Source: Sphingobacteriales bacterium (GTDB lineage: Bacteria > Bacteroidota > Bacteroidia > Chitinophagales > UBA2359). From it: a stretch of 64,000 nucleotides of DNA. The stretch spans positions 1-64,000 of the forward strand of contig JADKCK010000014.1 in the NCBI GenBank assembly GCA_016718845.1. The letters are read 5' to 3'. The notes beneath the pieces were generated by a model that saw only the letters and a program-made list of their open reading frames with translations, was not told the origin of the DNA and made no database searches. Positions 8,658 to 18,486 of this stretch are shown here, piece after piece (positions within the stretch are counted from its first letter, which is position 1; each line of letters opens with the position of its first letter). The position numbers were made by a program, and so were the translations under genes.

Positions 8658-8782
8658 CTTTGAGGTATTTATTGATTAAAAACAAAAGTTATGGTGCATT
8701 GTGATAACCAAAATAAAAAAACAAGATACTTTAATGCAGACATGGAAAAGTGATGATTGGGTGTTTGCACTTGCAGTGCTTT

Positions 8783-8859
8783 GGGGGTGCTTGATGCTGT
8801 GCAAATAGGGCAAGCCAATCATCACCCCCAAAAAAGACATTTACCGCGTCAAGCGGGGC
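8783..8859 (-). repeat. Dispersed 77-bp hairpin element, copy B
   Basis: A 77-bp copy between the yihY start and the photolyase end. Its first 40 bases are identical to copies A and C. It shares the extra GATTGGCTT block with copy A, so A and B form one subtype. The outer arms GGGGGTG and CACCCCC are intact. Confidence 0.75.
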
Positions 8860-8931
8860 GTGTGCATGGGGCGTTATGGCTAACAAAACGGAAGGACGAA
8901 AAGAGTATTTTTTGAGTTTTGGGTTGTTCGA

Positions 8932-10362
8932 TTATTTTTTGACCTTCCATTTTTGGGTATCTACGCAGGGTTTTGGGTAGTCTTTGCCTATATTTAGGCG
9001 CAGGTATTTTTGCTCGGCATCGGTTAGTTTGTAGGGTTCGTGGATGCGGGCAGAAGGTAGTTGTTGCAACTCGGGGCACCAATGTTTTACGTAAGTGCCT
9101 TGGGGGTCGTATTGATAGGCTTGTTTGATGATGTTAAAATAGCGGTCGGGTCGGGGGTCGTTGCCAATGCCTGCTACATATTGCCAATTACCGTAGTTGC
9201 TGCATACATCGTAATCAATCAACTGCGACTCGAACCATTGGGCGCCTAATAGCCAATTTAGCTGCATATCTTTAACTAAAAAGCTACCCACATTTTGCCT
9301 TCCTCTGTTTGACATATATCCGCTATGCAGCAGTTCGCGCATGTTGGCATCGATAAATGGTATGCCTGTTGTGCCGTTTTTCCAGTGTTCGAAGGCAGTT
9401 GTATCGGTATTTTTGGGTGTTGGGCGTTGCATAATGCCGCTTTGTCTAAAAATATCGTTGCCGTATTTCATGGCTACATACCTAAAATAATCGCGCCAAA
9501 TAAGTTCAAATACCAACCAATAGGTCGATTCGTTGGCGGTTTGTTCGGTTTCGTATTGTTTAATGCTGTGGTAGATTTGGCGAGGCGATAAGCTACCATT
9601 TGCTAGCCATGCCGAAAACTTAGACGAATAATCGGTGCCGAGCAAGCCATTACGGGTTTCTTTGTAGTGTGCAATTAGGTTTGTTTCCCACAAATAATGT
9701 TTTAGGCGCAATAGGGCTTGTGTTTCGCCGCCTTTAAAATGGGTGTGGGTACGTGGGTCGGTGGCAGGTGGTGTTAAGCCTAGTTCGGGCAGTGTAGGCA
9801 AACTACCTGCCTGTATACCGTTTACTATAGGTACTTGTTGTGGGGTTGGAAACGTCGCCCTTACGGTACATTTTTCTTCTATTTGTTTCCTAAAAGTAGT
9901 GAAGATGTCGGGCAGTTGGTCTATTTCAAAAGGTAGGTCGTCGTAGTGATACAGTGTATGTCCCCAAAAATATTTCAGTCCAACACCTATTGTATCTAAA
10001 TTGCGTTCTAGTTGTTCTTCTACCAACATTTCTTCGTCGGTGGCTTCTTGTTGGCAATAAACGGCTTTTGCTTTATGGTGTTTGGCAAGTGCAAACACAA
10101 TTTCTTCGGGTTTGCCTATTTTAATAACCAAATCCGAGCCTATATCTTGCAAATTTAGTTTTAAATCGCGCACTGTTTCTAACAAAAACTTTGCTCTAAT
10201 AGCTCCCGTTTTTGGAAAGCCAAATGCAGTTGTCCCAAATTGGCGAGTGTCAAAACAATAAACAGGCAATACGTGTGTGGCGTTTTGTAAGGCTTCGTGT
10301 AGTACCTCGTTGTCGTGTAGGCGCAAATCGTTGCGAAACCACACGATAATTAAATTGGGCAT
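8932..10362 (-). CDS. Cryptochrome DASH / deoxyribodipyrimidine photolyase
   Basis: A flavoprotein expected to repair UV-made pyrimidine dimers (DASH types prefer single-stranded DNA) or act in blue-light sensing. The 476 residues start with the photolyase alpha/beta domain (IIVWFRNDLRLHDNEVL, residues 5-21). They continue with the FAD domain: YSSKFSAWLANGSLSPR near 250, the WRDYFRYVA block, SNRGRQNVGSFLVKDM and NYGNWQYVAGIGNDPR. The last two are typical of the DASH group, as is LPDIFTTFRKQ near residue 150. Length is normal. Fifteen bases separate its start from the stop of the Rpn-like gene upstream; both are on the minus strand. Confidence 0.93.
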   Translation of the reverse strand: MPNLIIVWFRNDLRLHDNEVLHEALQNATHVLPVYCFDTRQFGTTAFGFPKTGAIRAKFLLETVRDLKLNLQDIGSDLVIKIGKPEEIVFALAKHHKAKAVYCQQEATDEEMLVEEQLERNLDTIGVGLKYFWGHTLYHYDDLPFEIDQLPDIFTTFRKQIEEKCTVRATFPTPQQVPIVNGIQAGSLPTLPELGLTPPATDPRTHTHFKGGETQALLRLKHYLWETNLIAHYKETRNGLLGTDYSSKFSAWLANGSLSPRQIYHSIKQYETEQTANESTYWLVFELIWRDYFRYVAMKYGNDIFRQSGIMQRPTPKNTDTTAFEHWKNGTTGIPFIDANMRELLHSGYMSNRGRQNVGSFLVKDMQLNWLLGAQWFESQLIDYDVCSNYGNWQYVAGIGNDPRPDRYFNIIKQAYQYDPQGTYVKHWCPELQQLPSARIHEPYKLTDAEQKYLRLNIGKDYPKPCVDTQKWKVKK

Positions 10363-10378
10363 TTTTGTTTTTTAGTGA

Positions 10379-11396
10379 TTATAGCAATCCATTTTTGCTC
10401 AATACTTCTTGCACAAAATCGGTGGGTACGTTTAGTATATTAGCGATAGTAGCAACATCAAGAGCCAATTTTTGGTACATATTGACGATAGTATGCTCTT
10501 CTTTGACCTTTTGTTGTGCCAACAATTGCTCTTCTTTGGCTTTTTGTTGAGCCAACAATTTGCTCTTCTTTGGCTACGGCATTTTTTATCTCTTCGAGCA
10601 TTTGGTCAATGCTTTTACCATATTTAAACAGAGCAAGCTCATTCATAAACATAATTTCTCCTTCGGTTACTAATGGCATATCTGTTGTTTTTGAAAGGTT
10701 AAATAATAGTTGTTGATTCTGGTCTTTGGGTAATAGCACCAAGTACCATATAAACACCAAAAGATGACGAATAGTTTCTTGTTTGTAATTTTTTTTGCGC
10801 AACAAAGCAATCAAATGGGTTTTAAACGCCATTCGCTTGTCGTACTGATTTTTGCTTTGTAAAACATACAAATTTGCCAATATTGCGAAGGCAAAAATGT
10901 TATCCGATGCCATTAACTCAGCCTCGTTTTGTTGTTTTACCAAATAACTATTAAACTTAAAAGTTAGTTCGGTGCCATGAAAATGGCGCGTATACACATT
11001 GTGGCGCTTAGGCACTTTATCACCCACATAAACAACTATGGTGGCAATATCTACCTCGTGTTGGTCTAAGGCGCGGTAGTAATACTTAAAAATTTCTTTC
11101 GAGTAAGCACTTGGAGCATCGCCTTCTACCTCAATATGTACCAATACAAATTGCTCTTCGCCGTTTTTTAGGTACAGTTTTATCAGCTTATCGGTAATTT
11201 TTTTGCCCGAACGCTCGGTACCAGCAGCCAACTTAGCCAACTCTTGCTCTAAAAACTCAGGAGGTTTGCTAAAATTAACTAATGGGTATAAAGTGGGCAA
11301 GAAAAAAGCAATAAACTCTTCGGTAAAAGCATGAATCAACTCTTTCCAACGAGCATCAAAATCTATTGCTAGTAGCTCTTGGTCGTTTTTTTTCAT
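10379..11396 (-). CDS. Rpn-like PD-(D/E)XK nuclease/transposase family protein (frameshifted near its end)
   Basis: An approximately 338-residue protein resembling the Rpn/PD-(D/E)XK transposase-like family that promotes DNA recombination. The visible core includes KLYLKNGEEQFVLVHIEVEG near residues 90-109 with the E-x-E strand expected of the nuclease core, then YYRALDQHEVDIATIVVYVG. The clean frame runs only to about 10560. There the sequence has TTT (10559-10561) where the neighbouring repeat has TT. Dropping one base restores a coiled-coil of two KAKEEQLLAQQ units and a C-terminus IVNMYQKLALDVATIANILN ending at the TAA at 10379-10381. Read without correction it would stop at 10458 after a nonsense tail. 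This is likely a sequencing indel or a slippage site. Confidence 0.65.
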
Positions 11397-11434
11397 TGTT
11401 TGGCATTATTTTAAAAATAGCTCGTTTCGCTACA

Positions 11435-11468
11435 CAAAGGTACAAAAAAATTGGGTGCAAAAAGCAAA
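11435..11468 (-). promoter_or_regulatory. Putative promoter of the Rpn-like gene
   Basis: On the minus strand, TTTG (11465-11468), a 22-base spacer and TACCTTTG (11435-11442) approximate the Bacteroidota consensus, 39 bases before the start codon at 11396. Confidence 0.4.
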
Positions 11469-11622
11469 AATTATCATCCAACAACAAAATTATTGCTTTA
11501 TTGCACACAACACACCACCCAAATTACCCAAAATCCCCCAAAAACACCTATCTTCACGCGCTCAAATCACAACATGCAATTTTACCTGCAACTATCTCTC
11601 TGTTTATTTACCAACAATCAAC

Positions 11623-12177
11623 ATGGCTAAAAATTCTTCTAATTCGTTACTTCGCACTATTATAGGTGTTATTATTTTGCTTATTGGCGGCTATCTTTTT
11701 CAAAAAATGCAAGCACCAACAGCGGTGCCAACTAATCCTAATGCACCAACGGCAGTGCCTGTGCCGCCTAACGCATCGCCACAACAAACACCGCCAAACA
11801 ACAGCCCAAGTATACCACAATCGGGCAAACCTAGCCCTACCCAACCACAACAACCCGGCAGACCCAATCAGCCCGCCGAAGAGGGTAACGAACTTAACCA
11901 CGAGTTATCGTCGCAAAAACTATACTACACCAAACACGCCCGCTGCCGTATGGATTGCCGAAACATATCGGAAACCGAAGTGCGCGACATTTTGCAACGA
12001 GGCAAAGAAAACCGCCGTAAAAGCGAACCTAACGCCCCCGATTGCCCTAAATATGCCCTTGAAGGTGTAACCAAAGACGGGCAAAAGGTGCGTATGATTT
12101 TTGCCGATTGCAACAACGAAACCCGCGTTATCACCGTAATTGACCTAAATAACGAACATTATTGCGATTGTAAGTAG
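11623..12177 (+). CDS. Membrane-anchored DUF4258 protein
   Basis: A 184-residue protein starting at the ATG 11623-11625. The frame is open further upstream, but that extension is low-complexity and lacks a sensible start. Layout: a cytoplasmic stub, a membrane helix LLRTIIGVIILLIGGYLF (residues 9-26), a Pro/Gln/Asn-rich linker (30-90) and a DUF4258 domain (about 98-184). Marks of that domain are YYTKHARCRMDCRNISETEV, the KYALEG strand and VRMIFADC...VITVIDL. Four extra cysteines (RCRMDC and HYCDC) are notable. DUF4258 resembles BrnT/RelE-like toxin folds, but nothing here suggests a toxin partner. The stop is TAG, followed at once by a GGCTGTCCGCT array. Confidence 0.75.
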   Translation: MAKNSSNSLLRTIIGVIILLIGGYLFQKMQAPTAVPTNPNAPTAVPVPPNASPQQTPPNNSPSIPQSGKPSPTQPQQPGRPNQPAEEGNELNHELSSQKLYYTKHARCRMDCRNISETEVRDILQRGKENRRKSEPNAPDCPKYALEGVTKDGQKVRMIFADCNNETRVITVIDLNNEHYCDCK

Positions 12178-12222
12178 CGGCTGTCCGCTGCAAACTATCG
12201 GCTACAAGCTGTCCGCTTTCCA
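12178..12222 (+). repeat. GGCTGTCCGCT-type array after the DUF4258 stop
   Basis: GGCTGTCCGCTGCAAACTAT then CGGCTACAAGCTGTCCGC follow the stop codon directly. Similar words follow the dnaE, alpha-2-macroglobulin and rsmH stops in the same orientation. Confidence 0.6.
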
Positions 12223-12237
12223 TCGTTCCGCAACTTT

Positions 12238-12346
12238 ATCGCATTCATTTCACCACTTCACCACTTCACCACTTCACCACTTCGCTCCTTCACCACTTCA
12301 CTCTTTCACCACTTCACCATTTCACCACTTCACCACCTCGCTCCAT
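12238..12346 (+). repeat. CACTTCACCA tandem array in the ArsC leader
   Basis: About ten units of CACTTCACCA / CACTTCGCTC run up to 25 bases before the next ATG. The coding strand is almost free of G, as in the other leader arrays. Confidence 0.7.
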
Positions 12347-12370
12347 TCATCATTTTCTCATTATTTTTAC

Positions 12371-12727
12371 ATGAAAAAAGTTTTTTACCTTTCGTCTTGT
12401 GGCACTTGCAAACGCATTATGGCAGATGTAGGTGTTGACGAAACATTTGAACAACAAGACATTAAAAAGCAACCCATCAGCGCCCAACAACTCGACGAGC
12501 TTGCTGCTATGGCGGGCGGCTACGAACCTTTGTTTAGCCGCATCTCGCAAAAATACAAAACATTGGGTTTAAAAGACCAAAACCTATCCGAAGCCGATTA
12601 TAGACAATGGATTTTAGACGAATACACCATGCTCAAACGCCCCGTGTTTGTTATCAATCAACACCTATTTATTGGCAACGCCCCCAAAACCACCGAAGCC
12701 ATTAAACAATTGTTAGCCAACAACTAA
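12371..12727 (+). CDS. ArsC/Spx family thioredoxin-fold protein
   Basis: A 118-residue protein of the arsenate reductase (ArsC)/Spx/YffB family. The N-terminal redox motif is SCGTCKR with Cys10 and Cys13. DIKKQPIS near residues 36-43 and LKRPVFVINQHLFIGN near 94-109 (the RPV segment contributes the cis-Pro) complete the fold. True ArsC enzymes have CX5R; here the CXXC spacing and the short length fit the Spx/ArsC-like reductase branch, whose substrate is unknown. It stands between DUF4258 and rsmB on the same strand, each with its own repeat-rich gap, so an operon is unlikely. Confidence 0.82.
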   Translation: MKKVFYLSSCGTCKRIMADVGVDETFEQQDIKKQPISAQQLDELAAMAGGYEPLFSRISQKYKTLGLKDQNLSEADYRQWILDEYTMLKRPVFVINQHLFIGNAPKTTEAIKQLLANN

Positions 12728-12780
12728 GCACAAAAAACACCAAAATCAATACTCCACAGCAACACAAATGGCTTGCGCCC

Positions 12781-12857
12781 GCCCCGCTTGACGCGGTAAA
12801 TGTCTTTTTTGGGGGTGATGTTTGGCACTCCCTAAACGATTAGTTGGTGGCACCCCC
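12781..12857 (+). repeat. Dispersed 77-bp hairpin element, copy C
   Basis: A 77-bp copy between the ArsC-like gene and rsmB. It starts GCCCCGCTTGACGCGG and ends GGTTGGTGG-type sequence plus CACCCCC, grouping with copy D. A long ORF could be read through it into rsmB, but the true rsmB start lies downstream. Confidence 0.75.
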
Positions 12858-12965
12858 ACAAAAAAAGCAAGCGCCCCATCAAACCAAACAATTGTTAGTA
12901 TTTTCACAAGTGTCAACCTTTGGACTTTCACTCCTTACAATTTACCCTTTACAACTTACAACTTA

Positions 12966-14180
12966 TTGAAGCTTCATCATAATTTAGTAGCAGCAGTTAT
13001 CGACATACTATTGCTTATTTTTAATGGCGGTAAATATGCCGACCAAGTTATCGAAAACAAACTAAAATCGAACCCTAAATGGGGCGCCAAAGACCGCCGA
13101 TTTATTACCCAACTTGCCTACGAACTGGTACGCAATTGGCGATTAGTTGCACACCTATCTCCACCCACCGACCCCTCGTATGCCACCCCACAAGAGGTTT
13201 GGTTAATGGTTGGCACGTGGCTTTACCTGCAATACAACGAACTACCTAACTGGGACGAGCTAAACGGTTTAGATACCCAACACCTAAAATCGGCACACCA
13301 AAAAGCATTAACAGTGCGCAAAATTGCCTACTCGATACCCGATTGGCTCGACGATTTAGGCAGCACACAAATGGGTGAAAAACGCTGGGCATCGGCAATA
13401 AATGCCATGAACAAACAAGCAAACGTATACATCCGTGCCAACAAAACACGCATCAACCGCCAAACCTTACAGGGTGTTTTGCTCAAAGAAGGGGTAGAAA
13501 CCAAATTAATATCGTTAGCCCCCGATGCACTTTTGGTCGAAGGACGCAAAAATGTGGTGGCTACCAAAGCTTTTCACAACGGTTTGTTTGAGGTGCAAGA
13601 TGCTGGCTCGCAACTTATTGCCCCTTACCTAGACCCCCGACCTAACATGACCATTATTGATGCCTGCGCAGGCGGCGGCGGAAAAACACTGCACATATCG
13701 GCACTAATGCAAAATAAAGGCAAAATAATTGCCCTAGATGTAGAAGATTGGAAACTAGACAACCTAAAAGAACGAGCCAAACGAAATGGTATCAGCATTA
13801 TCCAAACACAAGCCATTATATCGCCCAACAGCATTGCCCAATACACCCAAAAAGCCGACCGACTATTGCTAGATGTGCCTTGTACAGGCTTGGGTACGCT
13901 ACGCCGCAAACCCGATATTAAATGGAAACTAACCCCCGAAAAACTACAGCAAACCCTCGATTTGCAACAACACATTTTAAGTATTTATTCGCAAATGTTG
14001 CGCGTTGGCGGTTTGATGGTGTATGCCACTTGTAGCATATTACCCCTCGAAAACGAAGAGCAAATAAAACAGTTTTTAGCCCAAAACCCAAACTTTACTT
14101 TATTAGGCGAGCAGTTTGTGTCGCCAGCAGCCTTTGCCACCGATGGTTTTTACATGGCAAAGATGATACGTAACCATTAA
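12966..14180 (+). CDS. RsmB/NOP family rRNA (cytosine-5) methyltransferase
   Basis: An S-adenosylmethionine-dependent RNA m5C methyltransferase, probably acting on 16S rRNA like RsmB. From the TTG at 12966 it has 404 residues. That start gives KLHHNLVAAVIDILLLIFNG and avoids translating the 77-bp repeat upstream; a longer frame reaches back to 12822 but is unlikely. SAM motif I is IIDACAGGGGKTLHISALMQ. The catalytic motifs are DVPCTGLGTLRRKPDIKW (Cys306) and YATCSILPLENEEQI (Cys356, the expected nucleophile). The NusB-like N-terminal domain of E. coli RsmB is present only in a shorter helical form. The final methyltransferase half is complete. Confidence 0.88.
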   Translation: MKLHHNLVAAVIDILLLIFNGGKYADQVIENKLKSNPKWGAKDRRFITQLAYELVRNWRLVAHLSPPTDPSYATPQEVWLMVGTWLYLQYNELPNWDELNGLDTQHLKSAHQKALTVRKIAYSIPDWLDDLGSTQMGEKRWASAINAMNKQANVYIRANKTRINRQTLQGVLLKEGVETKLISLAPDALLVEGRKNVVATKAFHNGLFEVQDAGSQLIAPYLDPRPNMTIIDACAGGGGKTLHISALMQNKGKIIALDVEDWKLDNLKERAKRNGISIIQTQAIISPNSIAQYTQKADRLLLDVPCTGLGTLRRKPDIKWKLTPEKLQQTLDLQQHILSIYSQMLRVGGLMVYATCSILPLENEEQIKQFLAQNPNFTLLGEQFVSPAAFATDGFYMAKMIRNH

Positions 14181-14214
14181 CAATTAAAAATTCTTTTTTG
14201 TTGTGGTTTTTTAA

Positions 14215-15401
<1,187 letters not shown>

Positions 15402-15630
15402 ACTTTAGACACAAAGAGATAGTCCGCATTATGCAAACATGATTAACATTGGCGATACGTAGTGGAAAAAACTAGCAATTAAGCTATTTTTTTGTTCAAT
15501 GGGGTGTTTTTTGCCTTTTGGGTGAAGCCTCTTTTAGTTTGTGCAAGTGTCAAAATGTTGATAATAATTTAAAAACAAAAAAATGTACTAAAATACAGCA
15601 TTACTATTGCTTTTGTAGTATCTTTGCGCA

Positions 15631-15774
15631 ATGAATCCTACTTAGTGGCATAAAAGCCAGTAATTTAACTCCCATTTTCAAGAAGTACGCCAATGGATAC
15701 GGCAATATGAAATCGCGGAAGACCAAATTCAAGAACTTTTAGACCATATTAGAACACAAAATATCAAGTCTTAG
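15631..15774 (+). pseudogene. Small ORF with two in-frame stops
   Basis: From the ATG at 15631 one frame stays open to the TAG at 15772 except for TAG at 15643 and TAA at 15661. Both could be single C-to-T changes from Gln codons. The last part reads FNSHFQEVRQWIRQYEIAED then QIQELLDHIRTQNIKS, a plausible amphipathic helix. A perfect -7 box (TATCTTTG, 15619-15626) lies just before it. The family is not recognised. It is either a decayed small gene or the 3' relic of a longer one. The rest of the gap 15402-15950 holds nothing else recognisable. Confidence 0.35.
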
Positions 15775-15950
15775 CCCAGCCAAAGGACTTCTCCCAAGTT
15801 TTCAGAAAATAAAAAATAACACTATTACTAACCAAACTTTACACTGCTTATCGCCCAATAACCGCCAACAAACCCAACACTCGTAGCAATCCACATTTAA
15901 TAAAAAGACACAAATTCAATAATTTCAATCACTCAAAAATTTCAATCGCA

Positions 15951-18011
15951 ATGGCTAACAATTTATTCGACGGCAACAACGGCTTGTCATCCGAGTTTTT
16001 TTTCATCGAAATGAAGGAGGTGTCCCAAAATGGTAAAATTTGGGACGACAGTGGCACCGGAGCAAATGCAAACATATCTTTCTGGAAAGCAGAACCATCG
16101 CCGGGTTTTTATACTTTGGGGCATTTTGTCAGAGATTTTTACGAAATAGACCCCGAAAAAGGGCGTAAGGCACCTGTTGCTATTACCCTTAAACCCAAAC
16201 CCGGTTACGAAAACTTGTTGGCAGAACCAATTGGCTTTGAAAAAGTATGGGATGATGCAGGTTCCGGAGGCACTTATGGCGATTGTAACATTTGGCGCAT
16301 AAAATGCCCCGATGGCTACGTTGCTTTGGGAGATATAGTAACCGACAACAACTCCCCTAATGCAGGCTCTGTGCGCTGTATCAAAAAGACTGCCGTAAAC
16401 AATAAAGGCGAAACAGTGGCGCTCGTAGCAAATGCAGGTTATTTAAATCGGGCTAAAGAGGGAGATTCTACACCCAAGGCATTTTGGACCGATAGCGGGT
16501 CGGGAGCCGACAAAGATGTCTCTATTTGGCTCATGAAAGCCACTGGTAGTGCAGTTACTCGAAATCAGGTTTACATAGTACCAGGCACTTTTAGAGCAAG
16601 TCGATTCCACGATATTCAACCCGCTGAAACTGCCCATGCTTTGGTGCTCAATTTTCCCGAAAATGATATTATGGAAAATGCAGAAATGAGCAGCAGAAAA
16701 ATAAAGTTAAAAGGCAATGAAGTACCTACCGAAGAAGAGATGAAGGCATCGGAAATATCGCAGGAATACAATGTTCCATTTTTTGCCGTACAAGACCCCA
16801 ATTACGACAATCAATTAGATCAGTTTATGGCAAGCTCATTCTATAAAATCAGAAGAATTACAAGGTATGAAGTAATAGACAGTTATGAGCCTATCAATAC
16901 AGAAACCAAACAATTTTCTGTAATGATAGGCAAAAATGAGGAAGCCAATTATAACAACGAGGTAGGCGTTACACTCGGTTTGTCTATTACGGCAGGCGGC
17001 AAAGCGGGCGTGCCATTGGTTGCAGAGGGCGAAGTGAGCGTAACCGCTTCCATCGAGGCTTCGTATAGCCATTCCTGGGGCGGGGCTACTTCAAAATATG
17101 AGGAAAGAACTTTTACCTATCCCCAAACGGTAACGGGTGGTTGTTTTGGTGTTCTTTTTCAGGCAAAAAGTACCTACACCATATACCGAAAAGACGGCAC
17201 CCCCATAGGAGCACCGGTAAAAGTAAATATAAACGAATTTTATACCGATGAGTGGCGACCTGCCAGCATAACACCTCCGGCTACGGCTACACCCGCAGCA
17301 GAAGGAAATACGGTAAAAACATTTTCGTCCAACACCATTACCTTTACCATAGAAGCCCCTATGGGTAAAACCATTATCCTCGAAGGGCGATTGGAAATTC
17401 GCGACGGACAATTAACCAGCATGCCTTCTGTTATCACCATTCCTGCTACCATAACTACTCCGGCTCCAACATTGGTTCCGGTAGGTAAAACCATGGTGTT
17501 TGATGCCTCTACGCCTGCTATGATTGTTAACAACAAACTTTCGCGCTCCTATACCAAAGAAGCCTGGATAAAAATTGCCGCCGATAATAAAAGTGCATAC
17601 AACATTATTTCGGGCAGCTATGGCGGACTTCATGGCTTTACAATAAACAAAGACCGCAAGGTAGTTGCAAGCCATGGAACATCCCGTGATGAATGGGTTT
17701 CGCTAACCTGCAATGAACCAGTATCGCAAGATTGGGAACACTACGCTGTCACCTACAATGCCGATTTGCAGGAAATGAAACTGTACAGAAACGGCAAATT
17801 AGTTAATTCTATGCAGAATATGCCTTCTTATACGGGTGGAAATTTTGTCCAGATTGGTAGATTCGATGCCACTTATGATATTTTTATGGGCGAAATGGCA
17901 GAAGTACGTATCTGGAATTCGGCACTTACCGCAGAACAAATTGCCGCACAGATGAACGTTGCTATGCCCAAAGCAACCAAAGGGCTGATTGCCAAATTTC
18001 CGCTTGATTAA
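15951..18011 (+). CDS. Predicted pore-forming protein: Vps62-like, aerolysin-like and LamG-like domains
   Basis: A 686-residue protein with no signal peptide. Residues 1-200 carry three copies of a W-D-D-S-G-S-G-A motif (31-38, 100-107, 179-186), each followed by an N/D-x-x-x-W segment and, in the first two, by Y-x-x-L-G-D/H. This is the Vps62/DUF946 pattern. Residues 300-480 are Ser/Thr-rich, alternating and glycine-flanked (GVTLGLSITAGGKAG, GEVSVTASIEASYSHSWG), as in the membrane-insertion region of ETX/MTX2 aerolysin-type toxins. Residues 515-686 look like a LamG/concanavalin-type lectin domain (EAWIKI, HYAVTYNADLQEMKLYRNGK, GEMAEVRIWNSALT). A beta-pore former that binds glycans or lipids is inferred. 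It is alone, with a strong terminator behind it; no immunity gene is seen. Confidence 0.6.
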   Translation: MANNLFDGNNGLSSEFFFIEMKEVSQNGKIWDDSGTGANANISFWKAEPSPGFYTLGHFVRDFYEIDPEKGRKAPVAITLKPKPGYENLLAEPIGFEKVWDDAGSGGTYGDCNIWRIKCPDGYVALGDIVTDNNSPNAGSVRCIKKTAVNNKGETVALVANAGYLNRAKEGDSTPKAFWTDSGSGADKDVSIWLMKATGSAVTRNQVYIVPGTFRASRFHDIQPAETAHALVLNFPENDIMENAEMSSRKIKLKGNEVPTEEEMKASEISQEYNVPFFAVQDPNYDNQLDQFMASSFYKIRRITRYEVIDSYEPINTETKQFSVMIGKNEEANYNNEVGVTLGLSITAGGKAGVPLVAEGEVSVTASIEASYSHSWGGATSKYEERTFTYPQTVTGGCFGVLFQAKSTYTIYRKDGTPIGAPVKVNINEFYTDEWRPASITPPATATPAAEGNTVKTFSSNTITFTIEAPMGKTIILEGRLEIRDGQLTSMPSVITIPATITTPAPTLVPVGKTMVFDASTPAMIVNNKLSRSYTKEAWIKIAADNKSAYNIISGSYGGLHGFTINKDRKVVASHGTSRDEWVSLTCNEPVSQDWEHYAVTYNADLQEMKLYRNGKLVNSMQNMPSYTGGNFVQIGRFDATYDIFMGEMAEVRIWNSALTAEQIAAQMNVAMPKATKGLIAKFPLD

Positions 18012-18087
18012 GCATTTGTGTGGATAATTCAGGTAGTATAAAAATACCTAAATTTAATTAACTATATACCGCAAGCGATATACATAT

Positions 18088-18137
18088 ACAAAAGTGCAAT
18101 GTTTTTGGAAAATTTTCCCAAATATTGCACTTTTGTA
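18088..18137 (+). terminator. Terminator after the predicted pore-forming gene
   Basis: ACAAAAGTGCAAT (18088-18100) pairs with ATTGCACTTTTGT (18124-18136), and T-rich sequence follows. The remaining gap to dnaE (18138-18486) shows no gene. Confidence 0.75.
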
Positions 18138-18486
18138 TTTTAACCCTCCCAATTAATGGACGTTAAGGAATTGAAGATACGCTTATGTTATACATAAAAT
18201 AAATAAGTATAATAAGTTATGCCTTTATCAGGTAAAGATAAACGCAACATTACCACAAAGAAAAACACACAAGCAATAACTATAAAAATTACCAGTATTT
18301 ACATAAACTAAATTCGCGTAAACCTCATATCCTGCTAAAAATCATCGTTACTTATACACTTTTACCACCTAATAATTAAGTTTTTTTTCACCAATAAAAC
18401 ATTTTTTGCACTTTTTTTATTGGCATTTTCAACCCCAAAGTATCTCTCAAAAATCATCATCTAAACCAAACGCTCAAAGCATAAAC

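Noticed and set aside
11623..12177. DUF4258 protein as a toxin of a toxin-antitoxin pair
   Set aside because: There is a membrane anchor and a long linker, and no small partner gene overlaps either end.
12822..12965. Upstream extension of rsmB
   Set aside because: It would translate dispersed element copy C and shows no similarity to RsmB; the TTG at 12966 fits better.
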